From: VBAU01 sp036005185
Lineage (GTDB): Bacteria > Bacteroidota > Bacteroidia > Chitinophagales > Chitinophagaceae
Direction: 5' to 3'
Assembly: GCA_036005185.1 (NCBI GenBank)
Contig: DASYQS010000019.1
Coordinates: 1 to 64,000, forward strand
Length of the DNA: 64,000 bases
Both the position numbers and the translations under genes were made by a program. The stretch's first letter is position 1; each line of letters begins with the position of its first letter. Below the pieces are notes generated by a model. The model searched no databases. It was not told the origin of the DNA and saw only the letters and a list, made by a program, of their open reading frames with translations. Of the stretch, positions 25,486 to 33,413 are shown in pieces.

Positions 25486-26106
25486 TCATTCTTCTGCTTT
25501 ATTTATAGCAGGGGAATTGTCTTTCCATCGCCACAGATACATGCAAGCATAAGTGCGGTAGGGACTCCATTGTTCTGATATTTTTAAAATCCTATTTATC
25601 ATAATTTTTTTCTTGCGATGCTTTAGATCATATAACCGAATTACGGCTTGTTGCAAACCGAGATCATCAATGGCAAAAACATCTTCGCGGCAAAGAGCAA
25701 ACATTAGCAACATTTCCGTCGTCCAGCGGCCAACACCTTTGATCTGTGTCAGGTATTCAATCACTTCCTCATTATTCATCTTCGAAAGTATTTTATGATC
25801 CATTCCCTTTTCGATCTCGAACTTAGCTACATTTTGAACATAATTCACTTTGGCATTGCTTAAGCCAATGGTCCGCAGTTTTTCAAAAGGAGTGCTTACG
25901 ATTTGTTGAGGCGTTGGTTCTCCATTATACAGATCAATGAATCTTTGCCTGATCACTCTTGCCACCTTGGTTGACAACTGCTGGCTCATAATGGAATAAC
26001 AGAGGTATAAATAAAGATTTTTTTGCCTTTTTAGTTTAAAGGCTCCATGCTGTTCAATAAGTTTTTTTAGTTTTTCGTCTTTACTGAGATGTGCGATGTA
26101 CTGCAT
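25486..26106 (-). CDS. DNA-3-methyladenine glycosylase II (AlkA-type, HhH-GPD)
   Basis: A 206-residue base-excision repair glycosylase. The helix-hairpin-helix with GPD motif spans about 117-155: YLTQIKGVGRWTTEMLLMFAL, then FAIDDLGLQQAV, where D148 is the catalytic aspartate. Upstream, YSIMSQQLSTKVA is the usual start of the all-helical domain. The N-terminal TBP-like domain of E. coli AlkA is missing, as in the short bacterial and yeast Mag1-like versions. It should remove alkylated purines from DNA in the cytoplasm. It is divergent from mnmD with 62 bases between. Confidence 0.9.
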   Translation of the reverse strand: MQYIAHLSKDEKLKKLIEQHGAFKLKRQKNLYLYLCYSIMSQQLSTKVARVIRQRFIDLYNGEPTPQQIVSTPFEKLRTIGLSNAKVNYVQNVAKFEIEKGMDHKILSKMNNEEVIEYLTQIKGVGRWTTEMLLMFALCREDVFAIDDLGLQQAVIRLYDLKHRKKKIMINRILKISEQWSPYRTYACMYLWRWKDNSPAINKAEE

Positions 26107-26168
26107 TGTCTGAACCAGGATTTATGTGATTAAAAAATTTAGAAGAAATAAATATAGAATTTTGTTTA

Positions 26169-26870
26169 ATGCAGCGAAAGCTAATTTTGACGGGCGATGG
26201 TTCGCATTCTGTTTCACTACCTGAAATGAATGTTACCTATCATTCCATTCACGGTGCTATTCAGGAATCGATTCATGTTTTTAACGAAGCTGGTTTTTAT
26301 AAGGTGTCAGACGCCCTGCAGGCGTCAGACACCATTCACATTCTTGAAATGGGTTTTGGAACAGGGCTCAATGCCTTACTTACATTGATCGAGGCAAAAA
26401 AATCAAACCAAAAAATTTATTACGAGGCGTTAGAGCCATTTCCATTAAGCATTGAGGAAATCAGATCGCTGAATTATTGTGAGATTTTGCAGCGAAACGA
26501 TCTTCAACCAAGTTTTGAACGGTTACATAGCGGTGAATGGGAAGAAGAAATAAAAATCTCTGAAACATTTTACTTACACAAAACGCAACAATCTTTACAG
26601 AATTATAAAACCTGCCTTGCCGGCAGGCAGGCCTCAGAACTTAAAAACCTAATCTTCTTTGATGCCTTTGCTCCCAATGCCCAGCCTGAGTTATGGACAG
26701 AAGAAATTTTTCAAAAAATGTTTTCGATTTTGCAGCCAGGCGGAATTCTTGTTACTTATTGCAGCAAAGGATCTGTGCGAAGAGCTATGCAAGCTGCAGG
26801 TTTTGTAGTTGAAAAAATTCCCGGGCCACCAGGTAAGAGAGAAATGATAAGAGCCAGGAAAGCAAAATAA
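26169..26870 (+). CDS. mnmD: tRNA (mnm5s2U34)-methyltransferase MnmD, with two in-frame palindromic inserts
   Basis: A 233-residue stand-alone methyltransferase corresponding to the N-half of MnmC; it completes the mnm5s2U modification of the tRNA wobble base. The S-adenosylmethionine loop is LEMGFGTGLNA (59-69), the family motif FFDAFAPNAQPELWT lies near 160, and TYCSKGSVRRAM and GPPGKREMIRA are near the C-terminus. Residues 45-55 (VSDALQASDT) and about 148-154 (CLAGRQA) are encoded by two different DNA palindromes and look like insertions: the first stands directly before the Rossmann strand IHILEMGFG, the second between strands. Both keep the frame. Confidence 0.9.
   Translation: MQRKLILTGDGSHSVSLPEMNVTYHSIHGAIQESIHVFNEAGFYKVSDALQASDTIHILEMGFGTGLNALLTLIEAKKSNQKIYYEALEPFPLSIEEIRSLNYCEILQRNDLQPSFERLHSGEWEEEIKISETFYLHKTQQSLQNYKTCLAGRQASELKNLIFFDAFAPNAQPELWTEEIFQKMFSILQPGGILVTYCSKGSVRRAMQAAGFVVEKIPGPPGKREMIRARKAK
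26303..26333. repeat. Palindromic element embedded in mnmD (copy type 1)
   Basis: Arms GGTGTCAGACGCC (26303-26315) and GGCGTCAGACACC (26321-26333) pair at 12 of 13 positions around the loop CTGCA. It encodes the in-frame stretch VSDALQASDT. Confidence 0.8.
26611..26631. repeat. Palindromic element embedded in mnmD (copy type 2)
   Basis: CCTGCC-T-TGCC is followed by GGCAGGCAGG: two ten-base arms that are fully complementary except for one bulged T. It encodes CLAGRQA in frame. GC content is far above that of the surrounding gene. Confidence 0.8.
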
Positions 26871-26974
26871 ATCGATGAGAAGACGTCGAGAACCTTAGAA
26901 AATCCAAAGAATTAAATTGTTTAATTGACAAATGGTTAAGCCAATAACAATTCAACAATATAGCCATATAACTA

Positions 26975-28558
26975 TTAAAAAGCCTTCACCCCCGGTTGAG
27001 TAATTTTAAATCCTGTTTTTGCTTTATCATCAGCCACCATTTTTCTTACATCCGCCAATAATTTTTTTGCATCGTAAACAATCCCATCCTTAATCGTATA
27101 ATTTACCCCACCCTTCCTCATCACTTGATTTTTTTCATTTAGCACAATAGAGCCTGTACCGTACAGCAACTGCAAATTTTCCAATGGATTAGCATCAATG
27201 ATCACAAAATCGGCAAACTTGCCCACTTCCACGCTGCCAATTTCTTTTTCCATTCCCAAAGCCTGTGCTCCGTATAAAGTGGCGCTGCGAAATACTTCAA
27301 GCGGATGAAAGCCGGCCTCACGCAGTAGTTCCAATTCCCTTACATATGAAAACCCATATAGTTCATAAATAAATCCAGCATCTGTTCCAACCGTAACTCT
27401 TCCACCACGATTTTTGTATTCATTCACAAAAGTCATCCATAACCTATAATTTTCTTTCCAAGCTATTTCCTGCTCTGTTCCCCAGTTATGCCAATATGAA
27501 CCGTGTGATACACGGCTGGGTTCATAAAATTTCCAAAGCGATGCCAAGGTGTAATCTTCGTGCCATTCTGCCCTTCTTGCCCTCATCAAGTCCCGATTAG
27601 CCTCATAAATATTAAATGTTGGATCGATCGTAAAATCTAGTGCTAATAATTCGTTCATTACTTTATTCCAATGCTCACTGTATGGGACTGCTGCTTGCTT
27701 CCATAATTTTCCAGCTTCTTCAAAACGATCCTGCTCATTGGCATAATTATAATCGAGCGGATAGTCTTGAATTGTTTTGTCCTCAAACAGGGCTTCTGGC
27801 AGGCCATACCAATGTTCCATCGAAGTGAGTCCTGCTCTTGCGCTATTCAACACATTCCATCTTGCTACGCCAAGTTGTGCATGGTGACAAGCCGAGCGCA
27901 GGCCAAGTTTTTTATTTTCTTCTAAAGCTGCTTTCATTATTTCAGGCGCCGCTCCAAAAAATTTTATTCCATCGGCCCCCTTTTTTGCATTATCTCGTAC
28001 CCAGGCAATTGCCTGCTCGGGAGTTGAAATAGCTTCCTTACTACCTTGTCCAAAAGCCGTATAAGCAAAAATGCGTGGAGCCGTAATCTTGTTTTCTGCG
28101 CTTAGTTTTTTTTCTTCAAGCGTCCATTCCAAACCATTTCCTGCTGAAGGATCACGGATAGTAGTGATGCCATGAGCCATCCATAGTTTAAAAACATATT
28201 CAGCAGGTGTTCCCTGAGCAGTGCCACCAATATGACCATGCATATCGATAAAGCCAGGAAATAAATACATGCCTTCGCAATTCAACTCCTTACCACCGGC
28301 TATTAATTTTGGCCGCTTTGCTGTATCAACTGTTATTCCTGGTGAACCGACGATCCGTATTTCTTTGATCCGATTCTTTTCAATGACAATATCAACCGGA
28401 CCGACAGGCGGTGCACCTGTTCCGTCAACAAGAATAACACCGCGAATGATAAGCTGGTTCCAAGGGCCATCACCCTCCTTGCGATCCGGAGCTTTTTGTA
28501 TTTGAGAAAAAATAGTAATAGGCAATAAGCATGTGGCAAGAAAAAATAAGACTCTCAT
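26975..28558 (-). CDS. Secreted amidohydrolase family protein
   Basis: A 527-residue exported metal-dependent hydrolase with a signal peptide (1-18, ending IFSQ). The composite beta-sandwich edges flank a TIM barrel: LIIRGVILVDGTGAPPVGPVDIVIEKNRI at the N-side and GSVEVGKFADFVIIDANPLEN at the C-side. Metal motif HxH is in FPGFIDMHGHIGG, a later histidine in SACHHAQLG and the aspartate in VTVGTDAGF. This belongs to the imidazolonepropionase-like/prolidase-like branch; the substrate is not predictable. It follows cysS on the same strand but is separated by 202 bases with hairpins, so it is probably its own unit. Confidence 0.85.
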   Translation of the reverse strand: MRVLFFLATCLLPITIFSQIQKAPDRKEGDGPWNQLIIRGVILVDGTGAPPVGPVDIVIEKNRIKEIRIVGSPGITVDTAKRPKLIAGGKELNCEGMYLFPGFIDMHGHIGGTAQGTPAEYVFKLWMAHGITTIRDPSAGNGLEWTLEEKKLSAENKITAPRIFAYTAFGQGSKEAISTPEQAIAWVRDNAKKGADGIKFFGAAPEIMKAALEENKKLGLRSACHHAQLGVARWNVLNSARAGLTSMEHWYGLPEALFEDKTIQDYPLDYNYANEQDRFEEAGKLWKQAAVPYSEHWNKVMNELLALDFTIDPTFNIYEANRDLMRARRAEWHEDYTLASLWKFYEPSRVSHGSYWHNWGTEQEIAWKENYRLWMTFVNEYKNRGGRVTVGTDAGFIYELYGFSYVRELELLREAGFHPLEVFRSATLYGAQALGMEKEIGSVEVGKFADFVIIDANPLENLQLLYGTGSIVLNEKNQVMRKGGVNYTIKDGIVYDAKKLLADVRKMVADDKAKTGFKITQPGVKAF

Positions 28559-28685
28559 AATGCAGTTTTGAAAATTTATATTCTTCAGGTAAGAAACCCA
28601 TCGATTAAATTTATAATTATTTTGAAGTGCTGCATAAATCGTTTAACTCCTTCAAGGTTATTTAGATCCTTTATATTTTCTTCTC

Positions 28686-28734
28686 GTGAGTTTCACTCAC
28701 TGTTATTGATATTAAAGTTCTTTGGACTTTTTTC
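28686..28734. terminator. Two adjacent hairpins between cysS and the amidohydrolase gene
   Basis: First hairpin: GTGAG (28686-28690) with CTCAC (28696-28700). Second: AAAGTTC (28714-28720) with GGACTTT (28724-28730, one G-T pair), followed by TTTT on the plus side and, read leftward, preceded by AAAAAGTCC. Its place after the cysS stop (28761, minus strand) suggests a termination or RNA-processing site. The rest of the gap 28559-28760 shows nothing clear. Confidence 0.5.
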
Positions 28735-28760
28735 AAAATCTCAAAATGCTAGTTAGCTAT

Positions 28761-30275
28761 TTATTCGATCATCCAGCTAATGCTTCCATCTTTTTCGTCC
28801 TTCAGCAGGATTCCAAATTGTTGAAGCTGGTTGCGAATTTTATCACTGGTAACAAAATCCTTTTTGCTTCTGGCTTCCTTACGAATGTCGATCAGCAATT
28901 GCATGACCCCTTGCAGTTTTTCGTTATCCGCTTCTGTAATGCTTTTTAATCCGAAAATATCTTCTACAAAAGCTTTCATTTGTTTTCGCAAAAGCTCGAA
29001 TGTTTGTTTGGACAATGCTGAAACCGGAATGGTCTTATCTTTCATTGAATTGATCATCGGCACCAACTCAAACATATTGGCTAAAACTTTTGCTGTGCTA
29101 AAATCATCATTCATGAACTCGTCAAATTCTGAAACCAGCTTTTTTACTTTTTCATCGAGCTCATTTGCTTCCGGTTTCCCGTTCCCGGTTTCTGCTAACT
29201 GGTAACTAGCAACGGGCAATTGTTTCAACCATTCATGAGCTTCCCACAATCGCTTTAACCCTTTTTCTGCAGCTTGCAATGCTTCATTGCTAAAATCGAG
29301 TGTGCTTCGATAATGCGTTTGTAAAATAAAAAAACGGATCGTCATCGGGTGGTAGGCTTTTTCCAGCCAGGGATGATCGCCGCTAAACAATTCTGTCAGC
29401 TTGATCACATTATTATAACTCTTGCCCATCTTTCTGCCGCCAATGGTGATCATATTATTATGGATCCAATAACGCACAGGAGCAACATGATTGCAAACCG
29501 TGCTTTGTGCAATCTCGCTTTCATGATGCGGGAACAAAAGATCCATGCCACCACCGTGAATGTCGAATTGTTCGCCCAAATATTTTGTGCTCATGGCCGA
29601 GCATTCAATGTGCCAGCCGGGAAACCCTATGCCCCAAGGACTTTTCCACCGCATAATGTGTTCGGGAGCCGCGTTTTTCCACAGAGCAAAATCCGCTTTG
29701 TTTCTTTTTTCTTCCTGTCCTTCCAAATCCCTTGTTGTTTCCAGCAAATCTTCAATTACTCTTCCGCTAAGTTTTCCGTAGTCATGGTCGGCTGCATATT
29801 TCATTACATCAAAATATACCGAGCCATTTACCACATAACCATATCCATCATCAATAATTTTTTCTATCATGTTTATCTGTTCCACAATATGGCCTGTAGC
29901 TGTAGGCTCAATGCTTGGAGACAACGTATTAAATTGCCCCATGGCCCAATGAAACAGGTTAGTATATTTTTGTACCAGTTCCATCGGCTCTAATTTTTCA
30001 AGCACCGCTTTTTTCGAGATTTTATCCTCAGCTTCTCTGCCTTCTTCTTCAAAATGGCCGGCATCCGTAATATTGCGTACATATCGAACCTTATATCCTA
30101 AGTGCATCAGGTAACGGTAAATAACATCAAATGTTATGTATGGCCGCGCATGGCCCAAATGGCTCTCACCGCTCACAGTAGGGCCGCACACATACATGCC
30201 TACAAGCCCAGGGGTTATGGATTGAAAAATTTCCTTTTGCCTTGTTAATGAGTTATAGACTTTTAGCTCGGTCAT
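28761..30275 (-). CDS. cysS: Cysteine-tRNA ligase, with an in-frame insert
   Basis: A 504-residue class I aminoacyl-tRNA synthetase charging tRNA-Cys. The zinc and ATP motifs are visible: YVCGPTVSGESHLGHARPY (the HIGH box as HLGH), WHIECSAMS, the HHESEIAQS helix with zinc ligands, and KMGKSYNN as the KMSKS loop. The C-terminal helical and anticodon regions end in DGSISW. Residues about 353-367 (LPVASYQLAETGNGKPEA) replace what is normally a short linker before the conserved DEFMNDDFSTAKVLANMFE. This stretch is encoded by a palindromic, word-like DNA segment at 29178-29216 and looks inserted. A TATTTTTG -7-like box lies leftward at 30306-30313 upstream. Confidence 0.95.
   Translation of the reverse strand: MTELKVYNSLTRQKEIFQSITPGLVGMYVCGPTVSGESHLGHARPYITFDVIYRYLMHLGYKVRYVRNITDAGHFEEEGREAEDKISKKAVLEKLEPMELVQKYTNLFHWAMGQFNTLSPSIEPTATGHIVEQINMIEKIIDDGYGYVVNGSVYFDVMKYAADHDYGKLSGRVIEDLLETTRDLEGQEEKRNKADFALWKNAAPEHIMRWKSPWGIGFPGWHIECSAMSTKYLGEQFDIHGGGMDLLFPHHESEIAQSTVCNHVAPVRYWIHNNMITIGGRKMGKSYNNVIKLTELFSGDHPWLEKAYHPMTIRFFILQTHYRSTLDFSNEALQAAEKGLKRLWEAHEWLKQLPVASYQLAETGNGKPEANELDEKVKKLVSEFDEFMNDDFSTAKVLANMFELVPMINSMKDKTIPVSALSKQTFELLRKQMKAFVEDIFGLKSITEADNEKLQGVMQLLIDIRKEARSKKDFVTSDKIRNQLQQFGILLKDEKDGSISWMIE
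29178..29216. repeat. Inverted-repeat insert in cysS
   Basis: Outer arms CCCGTT (29178-29183) and AACGGG (29211-29216), inner arms GCTA (29194-29197) and TAGC (29207-29210). A short direct repeat, CCGGTTTC, sits at its left edge. Read in frame it encodes part of a Ser/Gln/Pro-type linker. Confidence 0.6.
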
Positions 30276-30350
30276 ATAATTTGTTAGCCAATTTTAGTAA
30301 TTCAGCAAAAATAATGTTTAATGATTGTAAACATCCTTACAAAACTTTCG

Positions 30351-31475
30351 TTAGGGGGTGGGGATTTTTAGATCGGCTACCAGCATATAATGGTCGGAAT
30401 ATTTTTTTGTTACCTTGTTGAATTGCAGAATAGAAAATTGTTTTGAAGCCAGTATGTAATCAATGCGAAGGGTAGGTGATAATGAAGTAAAACTGCGGCC
30501 AACACCAAAACCTTTTTTCAAAAAAACATCCTGCATATTTCCTCGGATAGTAAAATAAGTATAGGAATTAGGCACATCATTAAAATCGCCACAAAGAACA
30601 ACGGGGTGAGGACTCAATTTGATTATTTTCTTCACAACATTGGCCTGAATACTTCGGTATGTAATTCCTTTTTTAATTTTTGAAAAAATATTTCTTGAAT
30701 TTTCGATAAGACTATCCTGGTATGTTTTTATCTCGTCAATTCTTTCGTAATCCTTTTTGCGAAATTGAACAGATTGTAAATGGGTGGTAAATATTCTTAT
30801 CGTGTCATTATTCAATTTCACATCCATAGCCAGCAAAGCCTCCGGCAATGCAGGTTTTGGATAAACCAATCGACCGCTGTCAATGATCGGCAATCTGGAA
30901 AAAATGATAGAACTATAGTAAAGCTTTGATCCATCTTCATCAAAAGAAAAATAATAATAAGGATAATTTAAATGTTTTTGAATATAGCTAATGTTATCAT
31001 AATACCCTTCTCTTTCTGAAGATGTATGAAACTCCTGCAGGCAAAGCACGTCAGCATTTTGCTGTTTCAGCAGGTCCATCATCTTTAGCCGTATCTGACT
31101 TCCTTTGTTATTGTTTTTTTTGATCTCAATAAACCTGGCTACGTTCCAACTGACTATTCTCAGCGTCTGAGGCTGTTTCTCATAATTAAATTCATAAGTT
31201 TTGTGAAAGCCGAAAGAAACCCGGATACTATTCCACCCTAAAAGAAGAAGAGCAAGAAATAGGAATGCATATTTCCGTTTGGTGAACAACCAGAACAAAA
31301 TGCTACCAAATAGGATGACAAATAAAAAAGGGAAAAAAAGTCCCAGTAAAGAAATAAACCACCACTTATGCGGGTCAAGAAATGGAGCCAAACAAGCCAA
31401 TAAATAAACAAAGGCAAGGACAATGTTGAGAGCAATAAGAAATTTCTTGGCAAAGGTTCGAAACTTACTGGCCAT
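30351..31475 (-). CDS. Membrane-anchored endonuclease/exonuclease/phosphatase family protein
   Basis: 374 residues from the ATG at 31475 (a TTG at 31484 is the longest start). Residues about 10-80 contain three membrane helices (FLIALNIVLAFVYLLACLAPF, WWFISLLGLFFPFLFVILFGSILFWLF, YAFLFLALLLLGW). The EEP domain follows with its standard motifs: LRIVSWNVARF, VLCLQEFHT (metal-binding Glu), IFTTHLQS, VVLCGDFNDVPNS and a terminal SDHYMLVADL. The active site would face the periplasm if the third helix exits outward. The family includes nucleases and phosphodiesterases; the substrate here is unknown. Confidence 0.88.
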   Translation of the reverse strand: MASKFRTFAKKFLIALNIVLAFVYLLACLAPFLDPHKWWFISLLGLFFPFLFVILFGSILFWLFTKRKYAFLFLALLLLGWNSIRVSFGFHKTYEFNYEKQPQTLRIVSWNVARFIEIKKNNNKGSQIRLKMMDLLKQQNADVLCLQEFHTSSEREGYYDNISYIQKHLNYPYYYFSFDEDGSKLYYSSIIFSRLPIIDSGRLVYPKPALPEALLAMDVKLNNDTIRIFTTHLQSVQFRKKDYERIDEIKTYQDSLIENSRNIFSKIKKGITYRSIQANVVKKIIKLSPHPVVLCGDFNDVPNSYTYFTIRGNMQDVFLKKGFGVGRSFTSLSPTLRIDYILASKQFSILQFNKVTKKYSDHYMLVADLKIPTP

Positions 31476-31597
31476 TACCTGCAATTTACAAATTTTGATT
31501 AGGGCAAAGAGCTACTAAGTCAAATGGGTTAAATGAGTCAAAAAAATACCCCGAATAATGCTTTGTTTGACTAATAGGGCCTTTATGACTGCCCCCT

Positions 31598-31628
31598 TTT
31601 GTAATTGCCTCTTGCATGCTTAAGTTTG
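31598..31628 (+). promoter_or_regulatory. Promoter of metF
   Basis: TTTG (31598-31601), a 19-base spacer and TAAGTTTG (31621-31628) match the Bacteroidota consensus. Transcription would start near 31635, about 12 bases before the ATG at 31647. Confidence 0.7.
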
Positions 31629-31646
31629 CACGATATTTAAAAACCA

Positions 31647-32597
31647 ATGACAGTAATTGAGCACATTAACCAGGCAAAAGACACTCTTGTATCATTTGAA
31701 ATACTGCCGCCGCTAAAAGGGAAAGGTATTAGCGCTATTTATGACCATCTTGATCCACTGATGGAGTTTAAGCCTTCCTTTATTAATGTTACTTACCACC
31801 GCAGCGAAACAATGTTCAAGAAAAAACCGGATGGAACATTTGAGAAAGTGGAAGTAAGGAAAAGGCCAGGCACCGTAGCTATCTGTGCTGCTATCATGAA
31901 CCATTACAGGGTTGATGCTGTGCCTCATCTTATATGCGGCGGGTTTAGTAAGAACGAAACCGAGGATGCATTGATCGATTTAAATTTTTTAGGTGTTGAC
32001 AATGTTCTTGTTCTTAGAGGCGATGCTCCTAAAAATGAGACTTTTTTTGAGCCAGAGCCTGATGGCCATCGCTATGCGATCGATCTGATGAAACAGGTAG
32101 CCAATATGAATAATGGCATTTATCTGGAAGAAGATTTAAAGGGGGCTCTAAAAACGAAATTCTGCATCGGCGTGGCTGGTTATCCTGAAAAGCATTTTGA
32201 ATGTCCGAACATGGACACCGACCTCCGCTTTCTAAAGGCAAAAGTGGATGCAGGTGCCGAATATATCATCACACAAATGTTTTTTGATAATCAAAAATAT
32301 TTTGATTTTGTAAAACGTTGCCGTGATTTAGGAATTACAGTGCCTATCCTTCCCGGCCTTAAACCCATCACAACAAAAAAACAACTTACTGTTATACCCC
32401 GAACATTTTATGTGGATATTCCCAGTGATCTTGCAAATGAGATCATCAAATGCAAAACAGATCAAGAAGTAACGCAAGTGGGAACTGAATGGCTAATTCA
32501 ACAGTCAAAAGAGTTGAAGAAATTTGGTGTTCCGGCATTGCACTATTATACCTTAGGCAAGGCAAGTGTAATTGCTAATGTGGTTAAAGCAATATAG
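31647..32597 (+). CDS. metF: Methylenetetrahydrofolate reductase
   Basis: A 316-residue FAD-dependent TIM-barrel enzyme that reduces 5,10-methylene-THF to 5-methyl-THF for methionine synthesis. Visible family features are SFEILPPLKGKG at the start (catalytic Glu in FEI), FINVTYHRSE, VPHLICGGFSKNETEDAL, NVLVLRGDAPK (FAD site), FCIGVAGYPEKH and AEYIITQMFFDN. Length is normal. It has its own promoter with a very short leader and a stem-loop after the stop. No other methionine gene is adjacent. Confidence 0.96.
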   Translation: MTVIEHINQAKDTLVSFEILPPLKGKGISAIYDHLDPLMEFKPSFINVTYHRSETMFKKKPDGTFEKVEVRKRPGTVAICAAIMNHYRVDAVPHLICGGFSKNETEDALIDLNFLGVDNVLVLRGDAPKNETFFEPEPDGHRYAIDLMKQVANMNNGIYLEEDLKGALKTKFCIGVAGYPEKHFECPNMDTDLRFLKAKVDAGAEYIITQMFFDNQKYFDFVKRCRDLGITVPILPGLKPITTKKQLTVIPRTFYVDIPSDLANEIIKCKTDQEVTQVGTEWLIQQSKELKKFGVPALHYYTLGKASVIANVVKAI

Positions 32598-32598
32598 G

Positions 32599-32652
32599 CT
32601 GAGGTTAAGGTTTAGAAAAACTGCTCAACCTCAATCTTAACCTTAACTTCAG
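32599..32652. terminator. Long stem-loop between convergent metF and response-regulator genes
   Basis: CTGAGGTTAAGG (32599-32610) and CCTTAACTTCAG (32641-32652) form a 12-pair stem with one G-T pair and a 30-base loop. The loop itself repeats AACCTCAATCTTAA-type words. It fills nearly the whole gap between the two stop codons and lacks a long T tail, so it may stop transcripts from both sides weakly. Confidence 0.5.
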
Positions 32653-32654
32653 TC

Positions 32655-33410
32655 TCATGCCTCATGCATCCACTTGCGAAATGCAGGTGCGGTTTCTTGA
32701 CTGATGATGATGCAATAATTCAATTCGGGAATAATCAAATCAACCAACAGCTTTACTTTTTCATACGACTTGAATCCCTTAATGTAGTTTATATTCACGA
32801 TGTACTGGCGGTTTGCACGAAAGAAAATCGCATTATCTAATTCTTCTTCCAGCTCGCCGAGATTTTTGTCCACGATATATTTTTTTCCCCATTTGTCAAC
32901 GACATATACAATTTTGTTCTCAGTGAAGAAAAGAACAATGTCTTCAAGCCGGAGAGAAATATTTTCAAGCCCTTTTTTTACGATCAACCTGGTTTTTTTT
33001 CTGGTACTTACATATTGTACCAGATTATCTAAAGGCTGATTGCTGAAATGCTTTTCAAGCTTTCTGTATTTGTTGATTGCTTTTTGCAATTCGTCCTCAC
33101 TCACGGGCTTTAGCAAATAATCAATTCCATTATACTCAAAAGCATTCATCACGAACTGATCGTACCCGGTAATGAAGATCACCGGGATCTTGATCTCAAC
33201 TTTAGTAAAAATTTCGAATGACAGTCCGTCTTCTAACTGTACATCACAAAAAATAAGATCAGCCTGAGGCGCAGTTGAAAAAAATTCTATACTCTCTTTT
33301 ACGCTGGAAAGTTGCGCTATCACATTTACACCTGTGTCAATATTCATCAGCGAATGAACAAGACTTTGTCGAGCAGATCTTTCATCTTCAATAATAACAG
33401 TGTTTAGCAT
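32655..33410 (-). CDS. LytTR-family response regulator (second pair)
   Basis: A 251-residue regulator. The receiver domain shows EDE at residues 8-10, phospho-acceptor D56 (LIFCDVQLED), a FITGYDQFVMNAFE switch region and DYLLKPVSE. The LytTR domain follows from about 140 (ENISLRLEDIVLFFTENKIVYVV, AIFFRANRQYIVNINYIKGF). It starts three bases after the stop of the kinase gene, so the two are co-transcribed. The SusC-type gene at 34784 diverges from this pair and is a plausible target. Confidence 0.93.
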   Translation of the reverse strand: MLNTVIIEDERSARQSLVHSLMNIDTGVNVIAQLSSVKESIEFFSTAPQADLIFCDVQLEDGLSFEIFTKVEIKIPVIFITGYDQFVMNAFEYNGIDYLLKPVSEDELQKAINKYRKLEKHFSNQPLDNLVQYVSTRKKTRLIVKKGLENISLRLEDIVLFFTENKIVYVVDKWGKKYIVDKNLGELEEELDNAIFFRANRQYIVNINYIKGFKSYEKVKLLVDLIIPELNYCIIISQETAPAFRKWMHEA

Positions 33411-33413
33411 GGC

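Noticed and set aside
29349..29993. A 214-codon open frame on the plus strand antisense to cysS
   Set aside because: It lies wholly over well-supported cysS coding sequence, has no family-like sequence and reads as a shadow frame rich in Cys, His and Phe.
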